A stretch of DNA of 64,000 nucleotides, from positions 798,501 to 862,500 of the forward strand of contig CAJHNH020008565.1 of NCBI GenBank assembly GCA_905116865.2. The letters are read 5' to 3'. Source of the stretch: Candidula unifasciata (taxonomy: Eukaryota; Mollusca; Gastropoda; Stylommatophora; Geomitridae). Below are positions 37,401 through 53,100 of this stretch, piece after piece. The notes beneath the pieces were generated by a model. It had not been told where the DNA came from and did no database searches. It saw only the letters and a program-made list of their open reading frames with translations. How positions within the stretch are numbered: the stretch's first letter is position 1; each line of letters starts with the position of its first letter. The position numbers and the translations under genes were made by a program.

Positions 37401-40400
37401 AAAGACCGAATGTCCACACCCAAAGACCCCACTCGCCCGAGTGTTGGGACAAAACTGATAACGATATGCCTGATGCAGGATGTAAAATTCTGTCGGGCTA
37501 ACGGCTCGTCAAAGAAATCTAACGTGCGAAGAAAAAAGAATGTACCTATCTGTGTGGTCACAAAAGTCCAAAACCCACGGGCTGCTCCCCGCTGACTTCC
37601 AGAGGGCGCAGCCCCTGTCGAGCGGGAGGCCTGATACGGTTGTGAGGTTAAGCAGGCATGTGCAGGACGTGACGATTCCTTGGGTGAGCCCAGAACCAGA
37701 GCGCCATGTGCCGGCTCTGCATGCATGGAAGCCTCCTTGGATGGCGGGGAATGCCCATGATCTGCCCCTGCCTTCCCTTGAGGGCTAACTGTTCCACAGG
37801 GGGCTGCCCCAAAGGGGTACTCCGAGGGCAATACCTGCGGAGGAGACAAAGTGGACACCACACAAATCAGGCAACGTCTCGACCCACACAAAACAATGAC
37901 CACAGTCAACCTAGAAATAGGCCTGACGTCTTCCTTCGAAGTCGGAGTACAGCTGCCCATGAGGCAGGGAAATGAAAAATGGTTGTACACGCAAAAATCA
38001 GGTCCAGGTGAAAGCCAGAAGTCCAAGCGGACGATTAACCGGGACCTTCCACTGGAATTCACAGCCGGTGATCAATAAAAAAAACAAAAAAAACAACAGT
38101 TGCACAACAAACAACACATTGGCAGTTGCTAAATGTTAAACTAATTGCTGTTTAAACAAATTAATTAATTTTGTATAATCTGCATTTCCAGGGATGTGCC
38201 ATCTCCCCTGATGTTAAAGGTTGGACAATTCATGGTCTCTGGTAAGTAGCTAGACATTTTATCCCATGCAGAGTTAAAAATAAAAAAAAGTTAGTTGCGT
38301 ATCCTTTACAGGACATTGTAGAACCAACCCCAGCATTTTGTTGTTGTTGGTTGTTGTGCAAATTTGCGTCCAGTATTGTGTCTTTAAGAAAACGGAAGTA
38401 ATGGTTATATCAAAGAAGAAGATAACTACATGTTGTGATATCCTAATTGAAGGAAAAAGACTTAACCAAGTCAATAAGTTCAAATATCTGTGAACATCTG
38501 ATGGAAAATATGTGACAGAGATTAAAAGCAGAATAGTTCAAGCGAAAGCTGCATGTCAGAAAATGAAAAATATCTTATGCAATAAATCGCTCTAATTTAA
38601 TGTCAGAAAGATGGTGCTAAAATGTTACATAGAACCTGTTCTACTGTATGGCAGCGAATCTTGGAATGTCAGTGAACAAATTAGGAAGAATTTGCAAGCA
38701 ACAGAGATGTGGTTTCTGAGACGAATGTTACGAATATCTTGGACGACCAGAGTAACTAATAACGATTGCTTGAAAGAAGATAATGAAAGTAGATCTCTAT
38801 ATACAACGATAAGAAAAGACAAACACTGTTCTTTGGCCACAAAATAAGAAGAGATACATTGGAGAACATCGTGAAAAAGGGGCTAGAGGCAGACCAAGAG
38901 AGATGATGCTGGATGGACTGAAATGATTGCATTGAGGGATATCATCAAGAGAGCTGTTCCAGACAACCAGGGATCTTGATCTGTGGAGATGCATGAGTGC
39001 CTAGGCCAGTTAGCAGGGCACACGACGATGGTAATTTTGCCATTGCTTTCTGGACAGTTGGCTTTCAATGCCACTGTCAAACCCAAAGCAAGGCGGTCTC
39101 CTGCCAAATTACTTGCAGCTGAGATTGAACCTGGCATTAGGAAGCACGTTTGCAACACCTAAGCCATAGATACTGACTGTAGACTCAGAGTATTATACCG
39201 AACAATAATAGAGAGAGATAAATTGAAATGAGACAAATAAGACCAGATTTAGGACCAGTTAGGCTGTATCAGCATCAGGTGAAGCTGCTTGTCTCACCAG
39301 GCAGACATTGTGCCATCTGAAGACAATTGTTTACTATGGGGAATGGATTGAAATAAAGGTTTTTTATTTGTTTGAAAATTGTGCTGCCTCCACAATAGGG
39401 GCTGGCTGAAGTGTATCCAGTTGCTGACTTTGGGAATATTACATGGTGGGGATCAAAAATGAAAGCCATAAGAAGTGTCTTTTTCTAAATCACCCATGAC
39501 ATGACTTGAACCCTAGTTGCATTTTAAAATGATTTCACTGATCTCTGCCACAAGCAGTTAATTCAAGATAATGCTCGCTCAGAGGATTTGATCATTTACA
39601 CAGACGGTTCAGTGTCAAGAGGCAAAAGAATTGCTTGGGGTTTCTTAGCAACAGTTAATGGTAGACGTTTGGTGCAGGTTGGCCTAGCATATGATATCAC
39701 AACATTCACCATTAGTATCGGAACTCTTTGCTGGCTGCTGAAGATGGGGACAGAGCGCTTATGGGGATGGGGGAGGGGAGGTGTAAGGGGATGGGTGAAC
39801 ACTTTTCTTGTAGCTTATCAAGGAAAACTGAAACAGTATTTTCCTAATTTTGTCAAAAACAAATGTGGAACTGTTTTATTTGATTTTTTTAAATAAAACT
39901 AAAAATAAAAATAAAACATTTTTCTTTCATTCTGAAACAATTTATTCTTCAGTCTCTAATCAAATATCTATTCTGGCGCATTTAGTTTTTAATGGCAGTT
40001 TTTTGGGGTTTGCTATTGAAAATGCCAAGTTTTAATGCAAAATTTTCTTGTTTCCTTGGTTCAATCCAACCCTTGTTTTGTTTCCTTTATACAGTCAATA
40101 TGATTGTTTTTTGTGTTCTGAATTCATCTTCTTATTTTTGTTTGTCTGTCCTAGTGTTGCCTCTGGAGAATCTGTCCAGGACAACTGAGTATAGACTGGT
40201 TGACCTTCAAGGAAAGGCAGTGGGAGATCATGGGCATTCCTTGCTATCCAAGAAGGCTTCCCTAAATGCAGAGCTGACACATGATGCTCTTGTCCTGAGC
40301 TCACCCAGTGTATTGTCACAACCTGCATATGACTGCTTAACCTAACATCTGTATTTCGAGCTTCCAATTCGTCACAGGCTACACCCTCCAGAGATTAGCA

Positions 40401-43400
40401 GGGAGCAGCCAGCAAGTCTGGGACTTCGATGACCACACCAATAGATACATTTTTCTATGGCACATTACACATGTTATTGTTGTTTTATCTTGACACTTAG
40501 CACAACAGCTTGGAAAAGCATGCATCAGGCATAGCTTCTTCTGTTTGGTACCATGTCGGTACTGTCTGGTACACGATGAAGAAGTGTGGCAGTAGTCTTG
40601 CATAAGGATCCATAAAACTAACCCAAAAGAAACTAAGATAAACATTGATGAGAGGCCACTTATGCTAGATCTGATTCCATTGATGATGTTGAAACAATTT
40701 CACAGGATAAAACAGAATGGAACAATAGACTGCTCAAGTGACATATCATCTCACACAAAAGGATGATGGGAAATCTTCAAGTGTTATTAACTGTTATTGG
40801 TGGAGTATTTTTGGTCTGACAGGCACCTGTTAGATGTTCTTTAAAACATGTGTCTGAAACATATTACTTACTTTTCCTTGTTTTTTTCAGGCCCTCAAGA
40901 GAGGGTTCTCAGCAGCCTGAGTTCTGCAACAAAAGCATGCCTTTCAATTACACGGAAATTGAGGTAATTGTTTCAGATTTTATTGCTTGCAGTTGTTCCA
41001 TCCAGTTTGTTATAGTTGCCTTTGTTTAAAAAAAAAAAAACATGTCTTTGCTGCCCGTATTTATCATGACCCCTGTAGGGTCATGAACCTGAGTGTTTAT
41101 GGTCATGTGGCTAGTGCAGAAGCCATGAATTGTGTAGGTTAGGAATCTGTTTTTGAGCCCCTCCCCCCTCCCCTCTCCCCACAGAATATATCTCTATTGC
41201 TTACCAATGATTAAATCTGGATCTCCCACATGAAATCACTTGACCAGCCAGTCCTCGCTGTTGACAAACTTATTGGCTGATATTGTTTATGATATGTGCA
41301 TTAGTAGTTTAGTGTCAAGACCTTCCATAGACACGACTGAATGCAAAGACTGCATTGTTTTAGTTGAGTCAAGAAGTGACATCACAGCACTCAGGGCATT
41401 CCCATGCATGCTCCATCCTCATCTTCAGCAGCCAGCGCAGAGTTCCAATACTGATGGTACCGGTCACAATCTGGTTATATGTCTGTCTTGCCTTTCCTCT
41501 GAGTGTAGTGAGCCGGCCAGACCCTCTGGTTACACCCGGGTGCCTCCTTCTCTCCAGGCCGTAATAATCTTGTTTCTCTACTGATTCCTTTGCTTGTTTC
41601 CAGAGGACAACAATGTTTTAGTGCTTGCCCATCAACCTAGGGGTTAAATGTTTGATCCCCATTAGAGTTTTTTAGTTTTTTTTAATTGAGCTGGGCTCAC
41701 AGTTTAGCTTAGTCTAAAAATGTCTGCCATCAAATGTTCTTAAAAGGAAGGATGGCTGATCTGACATTGATCACATCACTCATGAAATGCTGATTCATCA
41801 GTATCAAATATTCATTCATTCATTGTCCTGTGGTAATATGTCATATAGGCTCACAGTTTATTTCTGTCTTCTGTTCTATACTGTGCAATTATTTTGATAT
41901 CATAGATGGAATCCAGTCCAGCAACTTTGGCTTCTCTCATCAGTGTCACCTTAGTGTTTCTCTTGGACGTCCTGGCTTCCTCAGTCCTTTATTTCCCATT
42001 TCAGTGCCTGTCTGGTGATTCTCTGTTCATCTCTTCTCAGGATGTGTCCAATGCAGCACCATCTTCTCTGTCTTGTAACTGTTGATACTAGCGGCTGCCC
42101 AGGCATTTCTCTTATTTCTTCACTCCTTTTGAATTCATCCCATTTTATTTTCATCATTTTCCTCAGGCTTTTGTTTTCAAATGCATTTAACTTTAGACTT
42201 AAAAATAGGTAACTTGGTTCTATAACTTAGCTTTCCATATTTTGTTCAAGCCTTTACAAGCTGCTGACGCCTTGCCAATGTGTGTCATAATTTCTTTTAT
42301 TGTGTTTCCTTGACTATCAATATTACTACGGAAATAAGTAAATTGATCCTGTGGTAAATCACGACCTGGTTACAGTCTGTTATATCCTGCAGATATGGAG
42401 TTTTAGTACACTCATACTGAACACTCAGAGGAAAGGCAGGATGGTGAAGAGATTGGTGCAGTGACAGGGGATCTGGCTGATACTGAACACTCAGTGGAAA
42501 GGCAAGATGGTGGAGAGATTGGTGTAGTGACTATGGGATCTGGCTGATACTGAACACTTAGAGGAAAGGCAAGTCGGTATGGAGAGATTGATGCAGTGAC
42601 CAGGAGATCTGGCTGAGACTGAACACTCAAAGGAAAGGCAAGATGGATGTACAGTTAGAATGCTGCTGGTACCATCATAATTAGAACTCTGTGCTTGCTG
42701 CTGAAAGTGGGGATGGAGCACTTATGGGGATGTTCTGATTGCTGTGATGTATCTTCTTATCTAAACTGTTGTCAGTATCAAATAAGGCAAGACCTTGTGT
42801 CCTGTGGTAAATCATGCGCTGGTTACATCCTATTATGCAGATAAGGAGTTCTAATACTTGTCTTTCACTCTTCCTGCTTTCTGAGCTTTAACAAAGACAT
42901 GAGAGATTTGCAACATGTCTCTATGTCAGGCCTCATGGGTGCTACGCTCATTGCCTTTTTGTATGTGTGCGGAGGCTCATGTGACCTTATCATCAAAACA
43001 AGTATAAAACGCAACCTTTCAGAGGATTTGAAACCAACCATGTGCCAGTAGAAAACTAATAACTTCTGAGTATTAGCTAATCAGCACTCATTAAACTACA
43101 TTAAATAATAAATCAAATAAAAATGGTGCCATCTTCACAACAAACGTTGGCTACAATGTATCCACTGTGAAGTATGGGAGGATATTACATGGTGAGGCCT
43201 CAGCGTCTTCCACTTTGTCACTAACGTCTAAAAGCCGTGTGAACAGTCTGTTTCTAAACTACCCACTGTGGGAATCAAACCTGGATAAACATTGAGGATT
43301 ACATTGTGAAACGATTTCACTGACGTTCAAACTACAGAGCTGCACATTAAATACAATTAAATTAATACTGTGGTCATAAAAGAACAAAGAGGAAGGCCTC

Positions 43401-46400
43401 TAAATTCAAAATCACAGTCAGATTTAGGTATTAGGGTTCCAGCTGAAACTAGTTGGACTTTCAGTGGTTAGATAAAAGGGTTGACGTGTAGAGGTTGACC
43501 ATGTTCCTCTTAAAATCACAAGCCATTGGTAAGCTTCACTCTACAAATCATAGTATGTTGTTACAGGTACAAACACCTGAATACAAGTTCCTACTATGTG
43601 ACTGTTTTATTATTAAAGTGTGAAATTAAAATTTGCTTCTTACCAAAATTTTCCAGTTTAAATTTTTACTAAGAGCATTATTGATTTATTAAGCAAAAGA
43701 TTTGCTTCACATCTTATGTTTCCTCTAGGCCTAATCCTTTGTGTCATTCCCTCTGCCTATTTCCAGGCCATGGTGGTTAGTTTTTTTCTCAGTTTTGTCA
43801 GTGTGTTCCCAAACGATCTTGACCAGATCTGCTTTATCATGCATTAGTTCACTGTCCAATAGTGCAAAACCGGTCAATCTGTCTGCTTTCTGTCTTCTTC
43901 TTAAAGTCCATGCTGTATGGCATTGTTAGTCATGTCTGTACACAATTTTCTGCTTTCTTGACCTTCTGGTTATAAATGGGTTTTTTTGGGTGTGTTTTTG
44001 AAAAAAATTCCTCTTGCCTGTGATTATAAAAACCTAAAGCAGATATTTTTTCTTCTGTAGGTCTTACAGGAACAGTTAGATAGTTACTGGCCCTACTACA
44101 ACAAATCTGGTGCTCGTACAGAATTATGGTGAGAGCTGAAAATTATTTGAGTCACTCTTCTTTTTTAGCCAAGATTGTCTGCTTCATAAATTTCGAAAAT
44201 GGAATTTTAAATAAGTTGTAAATATGAATTCAAGTGGTTTGTGCATTAAACTGGAGGGACTACGGGACTAGAAGGGAGCAGAGGGTCTGGATGGTTCTCA
44301 GTGAAAAAGATGGGCAGACTTTTACCGAGGTTGCAGCTAGTACCCTCAGTTGAGGAGCTCTTTATTGGCTACTGAGGCAGGGGACAGAGCACATGTGGGA
44401 ATGTTCAGAGTGCAGTGATGTCAGTTGAACATTCTTTCATTCGTTACTACACTGCATGGCGACTGCTTGTGAAAATAATTGTTTTCTTTAGCCCAGAAAT
44501 ATTTAGCAGCAGATATCAGCAGTTGCATACAATCAGTAACGATGGTTCAAAACAATAGTTTAGTTGTTAAATTATTAGGACTAGCTGGATGCAATAATGT
44601 GCTTTTTAATAATTAGTGTCATGTGTTTGACATTATCAAGCTCCTTCCTTGTTGGTTTAGGTGATTGTACTTCTTCAAAGTTCCCTTTCTTGAACAGAAA
44701 ATGTGAATCTTTCCATCCCATGATGCACAACTGCCATGAATCACTTTTTCCCCCACCTCTTTCTGTTATTTTCTCACTCTTGTTTGTAGCTGTTACCTTA
44801 CCCAATGTTGAATTTTTCTCTTGAGCAGTAGAATAATCAATCCCATATTTGCTTGCTAGGCTGGTAGCAGGTGCATTTTTGGGACAGAAAAATTTAACTA
44901 GGTGAGTTCATCTACCTAGGCCATGCATGACTCACAGTGAGTCTAAAAATGTGTATACTTTTTTTAAAATGTGTGGTAAGTTTTCTTTACATCTTTTCCT
45001 TTTTCAAAACATTTTTTATCTGTTTGTTTCAGTGTTGGAGACACAACTATGTATTAAAGGTAGTTCTATGTAACACACACACTTTATTGTAACTTCCAGT
45101 AGAAAGAATTCATTCTGAAAAGACAATCAAGAATGGATAGTAATAATGCATTATCAGGATCCACAGAGATCAACATAATTGCCTGTCAATAGGACGGACA
45201 AGACAAACATGTGGTTATAAAATAATCTCGAAGAGAGAAAGATCTTGAAGGTCAACAGAAAGAACATAGAGGGCCCTAGAGAATTCATGGAAAGTAGGGA
45301 AAAGATCTTTGTGGTTGGTGTGGTTTTGAACTAGCAGCAGAAAAATAACAGAAAAGAAGATATGTATGTTTTTATTACAGACGATGCTAGTGATGAGGCT
45401 TAAATGTTAAAAAAAAAAAGGGATCTAAAAGTTTCTGAGAACCATTATATGGACATAAATGTAAATTTGATTGTTGATATGATCTGATTTGCTAGGGAAC
45501 ATGAATGGAACAAGCATGGAACATGTGCATATGTCCTCCCAGCCATCAGCGGTGAACTGAAGTATTTCAGCACAACCTTAAAGCTCTACCATACACTGAA
45601 TATTTATGAGTAAGTATTCTGCCTTAGGTTGCTTCTCATTTTTTGTGGGGGTCTTCTGAACTCTCTGCATTTCTTTTAATAATAATAATAAAAAAAACAG
45701 TGCTTAAACCTCCTCATTAAAAAGTCTTGTTGATTAGTTGATGTGGGTGATTATTCCAGCACATCCTTTTGTTTCAAACTTTCATGAACTGATACCTGTT
45801 TGTGTCATGACAAAAAGCTGTTAATAATATTCTGTTGTTGTTTTTCAACAATTCTTTGCACTGTCATAACACATTCTGATTTTTCTTTTGCTCATAATGT
45901 TCACAAAATTATGTTTCCATATTTTTCTTTTTTATGGACTTTCACAAATTTTGGTTTAAACGTTTCTAGAATGCTTCTGGTTTCTGTTAACTATATTTTC
46001 AAAGGTTTATGTTTTCGTCTAATCTGTTCCTGCGTTATTTTTATGTGTTCTAAATGAAAATGGTTTTATAGACAAATGATAGGAACATCATAGGCTGATA
46101 ACAAGAAAAATATCAATGATTTAAAAGAAATTATCCCAGGAAGACAACTGATTACACACATCAGAAGGAGACAGTCTTCATTATTTGGTCTCACCAAAAA
46201 GGGTGCTTCGGAGTTCTGTAGATATTCCTAGAATGGTTCTTTCAGCTGTGATTATTTGTGAATGTTTCCTATAAACTGTTTTAAGTGTTTCTGTTTAGCT
46301 TTGATTGTTCTTGATTGTGTTTTTGTTGTTGACATTTAACTTCTTGAATAATTCTATTTACTTTAAACAGTTCTTGAATCTTTCTGTTAGCTATAGTTAT

Positions 46401-49400
46401 AATTATCAGTAACTCTTTGAGAAGTTGTCTTGACTATTAGTTATCAGTGACTCTCTGAGAAGTTATTTTGGCTCTTTTCAAACATCTATATATTGCTTCA
46501 TTATATTTTTGTCATATAATATTTATTTTTCTGTTTGGCTTGTATTTGTTGAAGCTTGCTACTTTGTGTAATTGTTTTTTTAAAACTTATTTCTGGTGCC
46601 TTTGATAATGTCTAAGCTTGGCACTGGGAACACCGGTAACACTGGGAACACCGGTAACAGTCTTGGTTAGTTAGTTAATTAATCGACAGATTATCCTCAT
46701 TGCACATCGGACAAGTCTATAAGGGCTCAGATCCCATCTTCATTATATCCTCCACCATGTGGTGACTGAAAGAACCACTTCTATGTTGGTTTACTATTCT
46801 TCATTGACTACCCTGTATAGTGTTCATGTTTGGTGACACCTTTTTTGAACTGAAGTTTTTGTAGTCTTTTGAGTGTTGCCGACTCACCGTCGTCTCCTTA
46901 GTCATCCTGTCACCCTGCCTGCTTGAGAGCATTGAGAATGTTGGTCCTGCCCATATATTTTCCTATACCTACTGTGCTCTGCCAGCAAGCCAGTCTGCTC
47001 GTTCATTCAGTCTTGGCATGCATCTGCTGTTCATAATCTGTTTCTTGTCCATATGCTTATGTTTGGTTTTCATAATAATGGTGTCAGTTCAAACATAAAT
47101 GCACTTGCCTGTTGGCATCTTGTTTATAATTTCCAGTCTATTCTCTGTCTTTCGAGAATGTACTTCCTGGATATTTAAATTAAGTGAATGATTCAGACAG
47201 GTGCCAGCAACGACGCTTAACTGCAGAAGTGGTTTATGATGATAATGACCAGTGAGATTTAAAAGTAGTGAACTAGGAATTTCATTGAATGTGCAACTAT
47301 TTGGACAATAACAGAAATAAGTAGAATATATAGCGCACTTTTTATGAAATAGAGAAGTCTAATCCCTCACATCTATGTGATAAAGATGGCTTATAGCTCA
47401 GGATGGCTGAACAGGGTATATCTTTCTTATTAAGATAAATTCAGGTTGTGAATTTGCACTGAGTTATAAAATAGGTAATGGACATTTAAATCATTATCAT
47501 CATAAACCACTTCTGCCATTAAGCGTCGTCGGGTGGAATAATCTGCGATCCAGAGCACGCTGGCTGGCACTGGCTGTTGTTATACCATGAAGGTGTAAAG
47601 AGTCTTTAATGTCATCAATCCATCTTTATCATGGTCGTTCTCTTGATCTTGTAGCTGATCTTCTGAGATGTAGTGCTTGTGACGGTATTTGATCTTGCTT
47701 CATCCTTATGAGATTTCCAGACCACTTCATCTGCTGCTTCTAAATAAATCCAGTACAAGGTGTCGTTCCCACAATATGTCTAATAGTATCATTGTTTACT
47801 TGATCTCGGATAGTTAGGTTGGCTGCTTTTCTCAGGTATCTCATCTCACAAGTGGTGATTTTGCATAAATGAGCCTTAGATAATGTCCATGTTTAGCACT
47901 GGTAGCTTAATGTTGGAATCAATATGCTGTTTATTATCTGTTTCTTTGCGTTCATAGTTAAGTTTGGATGTCCTAATAATGGTGACTAGTGGACATATTT
48001 GATTTAGTTATTGTCAGTAAAACCAAAAAAGGAAATGTGCTGACATCAAACCTTAAGAAGCTGTGATCTTGTATATGTGTTTCTTACTCCTGTAGAGGGA
48101 GATAATTTTGTATTTTTATGTTGCAATGAGAGAATAATACATAGTGTTAAAAACATTTCATCTAATAAATTCACAGCACACTCAGTGGGGCCGGCATTGT
48201 TCCTACTGGTGACAAACTTTATCATGTGAGTAGTTCAGTCACATTTGTTTTAAAATTAATACTGTGTAAGCGTCTGAGTGGTTTGTATAGCCGGACACAT
48301 GGACTACTGATGGGATTCTTAGAAAGAACTGCATCTGGTTATAATTAATGTAAATGAAATAATAACTTCTGATTACTCTGGGCAATGCAATTTGATGAAA
48401 GTCGCGGCACCAAGATCACACAAGCCATTTCTTACAGATTTCAAGGGGCTGAGCCTAAATATCACAATGAAAAAGCAAAAATGGCTATCTTCTTTTTCTT
48501 CTTCTGCCTTTCTATCTCTCAGTGAAGCATAGGCCCTCAACCAACTCACACCAAATTGTTCTATCCTTCGCTATAACATGGAGCTCTCCACATGTCCTCC
48601 CCATCCTTCCAGCTTCATTCTCCAGCTCTCTTCTCCATGTATTTTTTAGCCTTCCTTTATTCCTATGCCCCTATGGGTTCAAATGCAAAGACATTCTAGT
48701 TATGCTGTCCTCCAGTTTTCTCAGTGTGTGTCCTATCCAATGCCAGCGTCTTTTCCTCACCTCTTGGTCCACTGGAGCTTGCTTAGTACTCTCCCAAAGT
48801 TCTACATTATTTATTCTATCATACCATTTAATTTCCTGTATTCAGTTAATAAATGTCTGTAAATTTATTAGTAATTGCCTTAGTTGTTCTCCATGTTTCG
48901 GCCCCATAAAAAAATACTGATTTGACACTAGAATTAAAAATTTTAAGATTAGTATTAATTTCTTTTGACCTCCACAAATTCGCTAGTGCTATAATAGCTC
49001 CTCTTGCCTTTTGTATTCTTATTTGAATATCTCTATCAGTTCCCCCATCTTTATCTACATTACTGCCTAAACAGGTGTAGGACTGCACGTCTTAAGGTGG
49101 GGTGCCATTAAGAGAGAAACCACATTACTATTTGCCTGAGTTATTCTCATTAAAATTGTCTATAGTTTTTGAGAAATCTGAAGAACAAAATATTTATATC
49201 TAACAGAGTAATGTGTTTTAAATTACACAGATAGTATTATGTTCCCCTGCTCCCCCAAAGTCACAAAACAGCATCACTTGTTGAGTTCATCACTAATTGC
49301 TTTGACGGTCACTGAGCAAGTAATGAATAAGAAGTATAGAGCACTACGATGAACACATGGTACAGATCTTAACAAGACCATTTCTACTACCTACATTGCA

Positions 49401-50082
49401 TTCCCTGACATCTGTGTAGCCGCTGAGGATCATCTCTGACAAGTGTCCAGCAGTAGTCAGCCAGCATGGAACTGGTTCAGTTTCCTTGGTATTGTTTTTC
49501 CATTGTAGCAATGTCCTGGTGAAAATGCTGACTGTGCTCATCTCTAACCATGCCAGAGTTATTGGAGAAGAAATCCAAGTGAGAATGGAGACAGTGAGCT
49601 GCAAGGCTCTGTGATCTTTTATCTGTTTGTGACATTCACATTTTTTGTAAGAATGTTTCTAATTAATTTCATTTTTGTTGAGTGTTTTGTGAAAGTCTAC
49701 TATAGATCAATTCGTCCCTCTCCGAATTCACTGTATTATTCTGTGCATCTTTATTTCTCTAAAAGTTGAGCGATGTCTTTACTGCTGTGAAAGGTGCATA
49801 CGGCACAATTCCCCAAATCGAGTGCTACTATGCAGTGAGTAATTTTAATATTCTACATTACATTGTCTGTGAGTTCCATTTTGTTGTATTATTGACTTTA
49901 AGAAAGAATTAGCATTTTTCTGGTAAGTAAGCATAGCAATGGCATGTAAAGAAAAACAGACGATTTAGCAAATATAACATCAAAAGTCGGATTACAAATC
50001 AGTTAAGAAAAGACAAATATATTAAAGACATGGGTAACTGATCAAGGAGAGGTCACAGGGAAGACCCAAAAAAAAAAAAAAC

Positions 50083-50116
<34 letters not shown>

Positions 50117-53100
50117 AAACTGCTCATTTACTTACTTAAGCAGTAATGGGGATCCATTTGCCTCACGCTGTGAAGTTTAAGGTAAGTTTAATGGCTGCAT
50201 CATTCGGTTAATAAGTGCAGTTGTTATGGAGAACCCTATGGGGTTGTCATCAGAGCTATGGTGTTCGTACTTTGTGTAAGCAGGCAGCTAGCTGTTCTGT
50301 AGAGAGAGATCAAGTCATGAGGGATAAAACGCGGTGCAATGAAGTTGATCCTCTCGACTTAAGCCTTTAATAGCACAAATAAAGCAGTTTTGATACACAT
50401 TGGTAAGTCAACAGCAGCCTTTAAAAGCCTAAACAAAATACGGAACTCTCAATACCTTGTAAAAGCTGATATAGAAACAATGGATTAACCCAATTTTCTG
50501 TGGAGTAAATATCTCAGAGCTGACTCATTCAACATTATTTTGCTTATAACCTGATAGATTAGATAAAGTGACTAGACATTTCTACAGATGCAATATGTGC
50601 AAAAGATGGTATAAAATCTGACAAACTCAGTACTTAAAAAGCTTTCAGTAAACACTTCAAAGGCAAGGCAGGTGCTGAAGGGTAACCATGATTCATAATC
50701 CCTAGTAATGTAATGGTTGAGTGCTATATTCGTTTAAAAATAAAAATGTCACTTAATGTGCCATAAAGTGCCATTTTGTTAAGAGAGCGTGGAGGGAGGG
50801 AATGTGATGACTGTGCTTTGTATGGTGGCTCATGATCACTGCAGGCCGGACAGAAAACCCGGGCAAGAGATGACAGCACGGTAAACCAGGGGCTGGAGAG
50901 ATCAATGAGAGAAGACCCGGGCAAGAGATGACAGCACGGTAAACCAGGGGCTGGAGAGATCAATGAGAGAAGACCCGGGCAAGAGATGACAGCACGGTAA
51001 ACCAGGGGCTGGAGAGATCAATGAGAGAAGACCCGGGCAAGAGATGACAGCACAGTAAAACAGGGGCTGGAGAGATGAATGAGAGAAGACCCGGGCAAGA
51101 GATGACAGCACGGTAAAACAGGGGCTGGAGAGATCAATGAGAGAAGACCCGGGCAAGAGATGACAGCACGGTAAACCAGGGGCTGGAGAGATCAATGACA
51201 GAAGACCCGGGCAAGAGATGACAGCACGGTAAACCAGGGGCTGGAGAGATCAATGAGAGAAGACCCGGGCAAGAGATGACAGCACGGTAAAACAGGGGCT
51301 GGAGAGATCAATGAGAGAAGACCCGGGCAAGAGATGACAGCACGGTAAAACAGGGGCTGGAGAGATCAATGAGAGAAGACCCGGGCAAGAGATGACAGCA
51401 CGGTAAACCAGGGGCTGGAGAGATCAATGAGAGAAGACCCGGGCAAGAGATGACAGCACGGTAAAACAGGGGCTGGAGAGATCAATGAGAGAAGACCCGG
51501 GCAAGAGATGACAGCACGGTAAAACAGGGGCTGGAGAGATCAATGAGAGAAGACCCGGGCAAGAGATGACAGCACGGTAAACCAGGGGCTGGAGAGATCA
51601 ATGACAGAAGACCCGGTCAAGAGATGACAGCACGGTAAACCAGGGGCTGGAGAGATCAATGAGAGAAGACCCGGGCAAGAGATGACAGCACGGTAAAACA
51701 GGGACTGGAGAGATCAATGAGAGAAGACCCGGGCAAGAGATGACAGCACGGTAAAACAGGGGCTGGAGAGATCAATGAGAGAAAACCCGGGCAAGAGATG
51801 ACAGCACGGTAAACCAGGGGCTGGAGAGATCAATGAGAGAAGACCCGGGCAAGAGATGACAGCACGGTAAACCAGGGGCTGGAGAGATGAATGAGAGAAG
51901 ACCCGGGCAAGAGATGACAGCACGGTAAAACAGGGGCTGGAGAGATGAATGAGAGAAGACCCGGGCAAGAGATGACAGCACGGTAAACCAGGGGCTGGAG
52001 AGATCAATGAGAGAAGACCCGGGCAAGAGATGACAGCACGGTAAACCAGGGGCTGGAGAGATCAATGAGAGAAGACCCGGGCAAGAGATGACAGCACGGT
52101 AAACCAGGGGCTGGAGAGATCAATGAGAGAAGACCCGGGCAAGAGATGACAGCACGGTAAACCAGGGGCTGGAGAGATCAATGAGAGAAGACCCGGGCAA
52201 GAGATGACAGCACGGTAAACCAGGGGCTGGAGAGATCAATGAGTGAAGACCCGGGCAAGAGATGACAGCACTGTAAACCAGGGGCTGGAGAGATCAATGA
52301 GAGAAGACCCAGGCAAGAGATGACAGCACGGTAAACCAGGGGCTGGAGAGATCAATGAGAGAAGACCCGGGCAAGAGATGACAGCACGGTAAACCAGGGG
52401 CTGGAGAGATCAATGAGAGAAGACCCGGGCAAGAGATGACAGCACGGTAAACCAGGGGCTGGAGAGATCAATGAGAGAAGACCCGGGCAAGAGATGACAG
52501 CACGGTAAAACCAGGGGCTGGAGAGATCAATAAGAGAAGACCCGGGCAAGAGATGACAGCACGGTAAACCAGGGGCTGGAGAGATGAATGAGAGAAGACC
52601 CGGGCAAGAGATGACAGCACGGTAAACCAGGGGCTGGAGAGATCAATGAGAGAAGACCCGGGCAAGAGATGACAGCACGGTAAACCAGGGGCTGGAGAGA
52701 TCAATGAGAGAAAACCCGGGCAAGAGATGACAGCACGGTAAACCAGGGGCTGGAGAGATCAATGAGAGAAGACCCGGGCAAGAGAGATGACAGCACGGTA
52801 AACCAGGGGCTGGAGAGATGAATGAGAGAAGACCCGGGCAAGAGATGACAGCACGGTAAACCAGGGGCTGGAGAGATGAATGAGAGAAAACCCGGGCAAG
52901 AGATGACAGCACGGTAAACCAGGGGCTGGAGAGATGAATGAGAGAAGACCCGGGCAAGAGATGACAGCACGGTAAACCAGGGGCTGGAGAGATCAATGAG
53001 AGAAGACCCGGGGCAAGAGATGACAGCACGGTAAACCAGGGGCTGGAGAGATGAATGAGAGAAGACCCGGGCAAGAGATGACAGCACGGTAAACCAGGGG

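Noticed and set aside
37379..38062. 227-codon minus-strand frame
   Set aside because: It covers repeat families F and G, copies of which elsewhere are not open; no recognisable domain.
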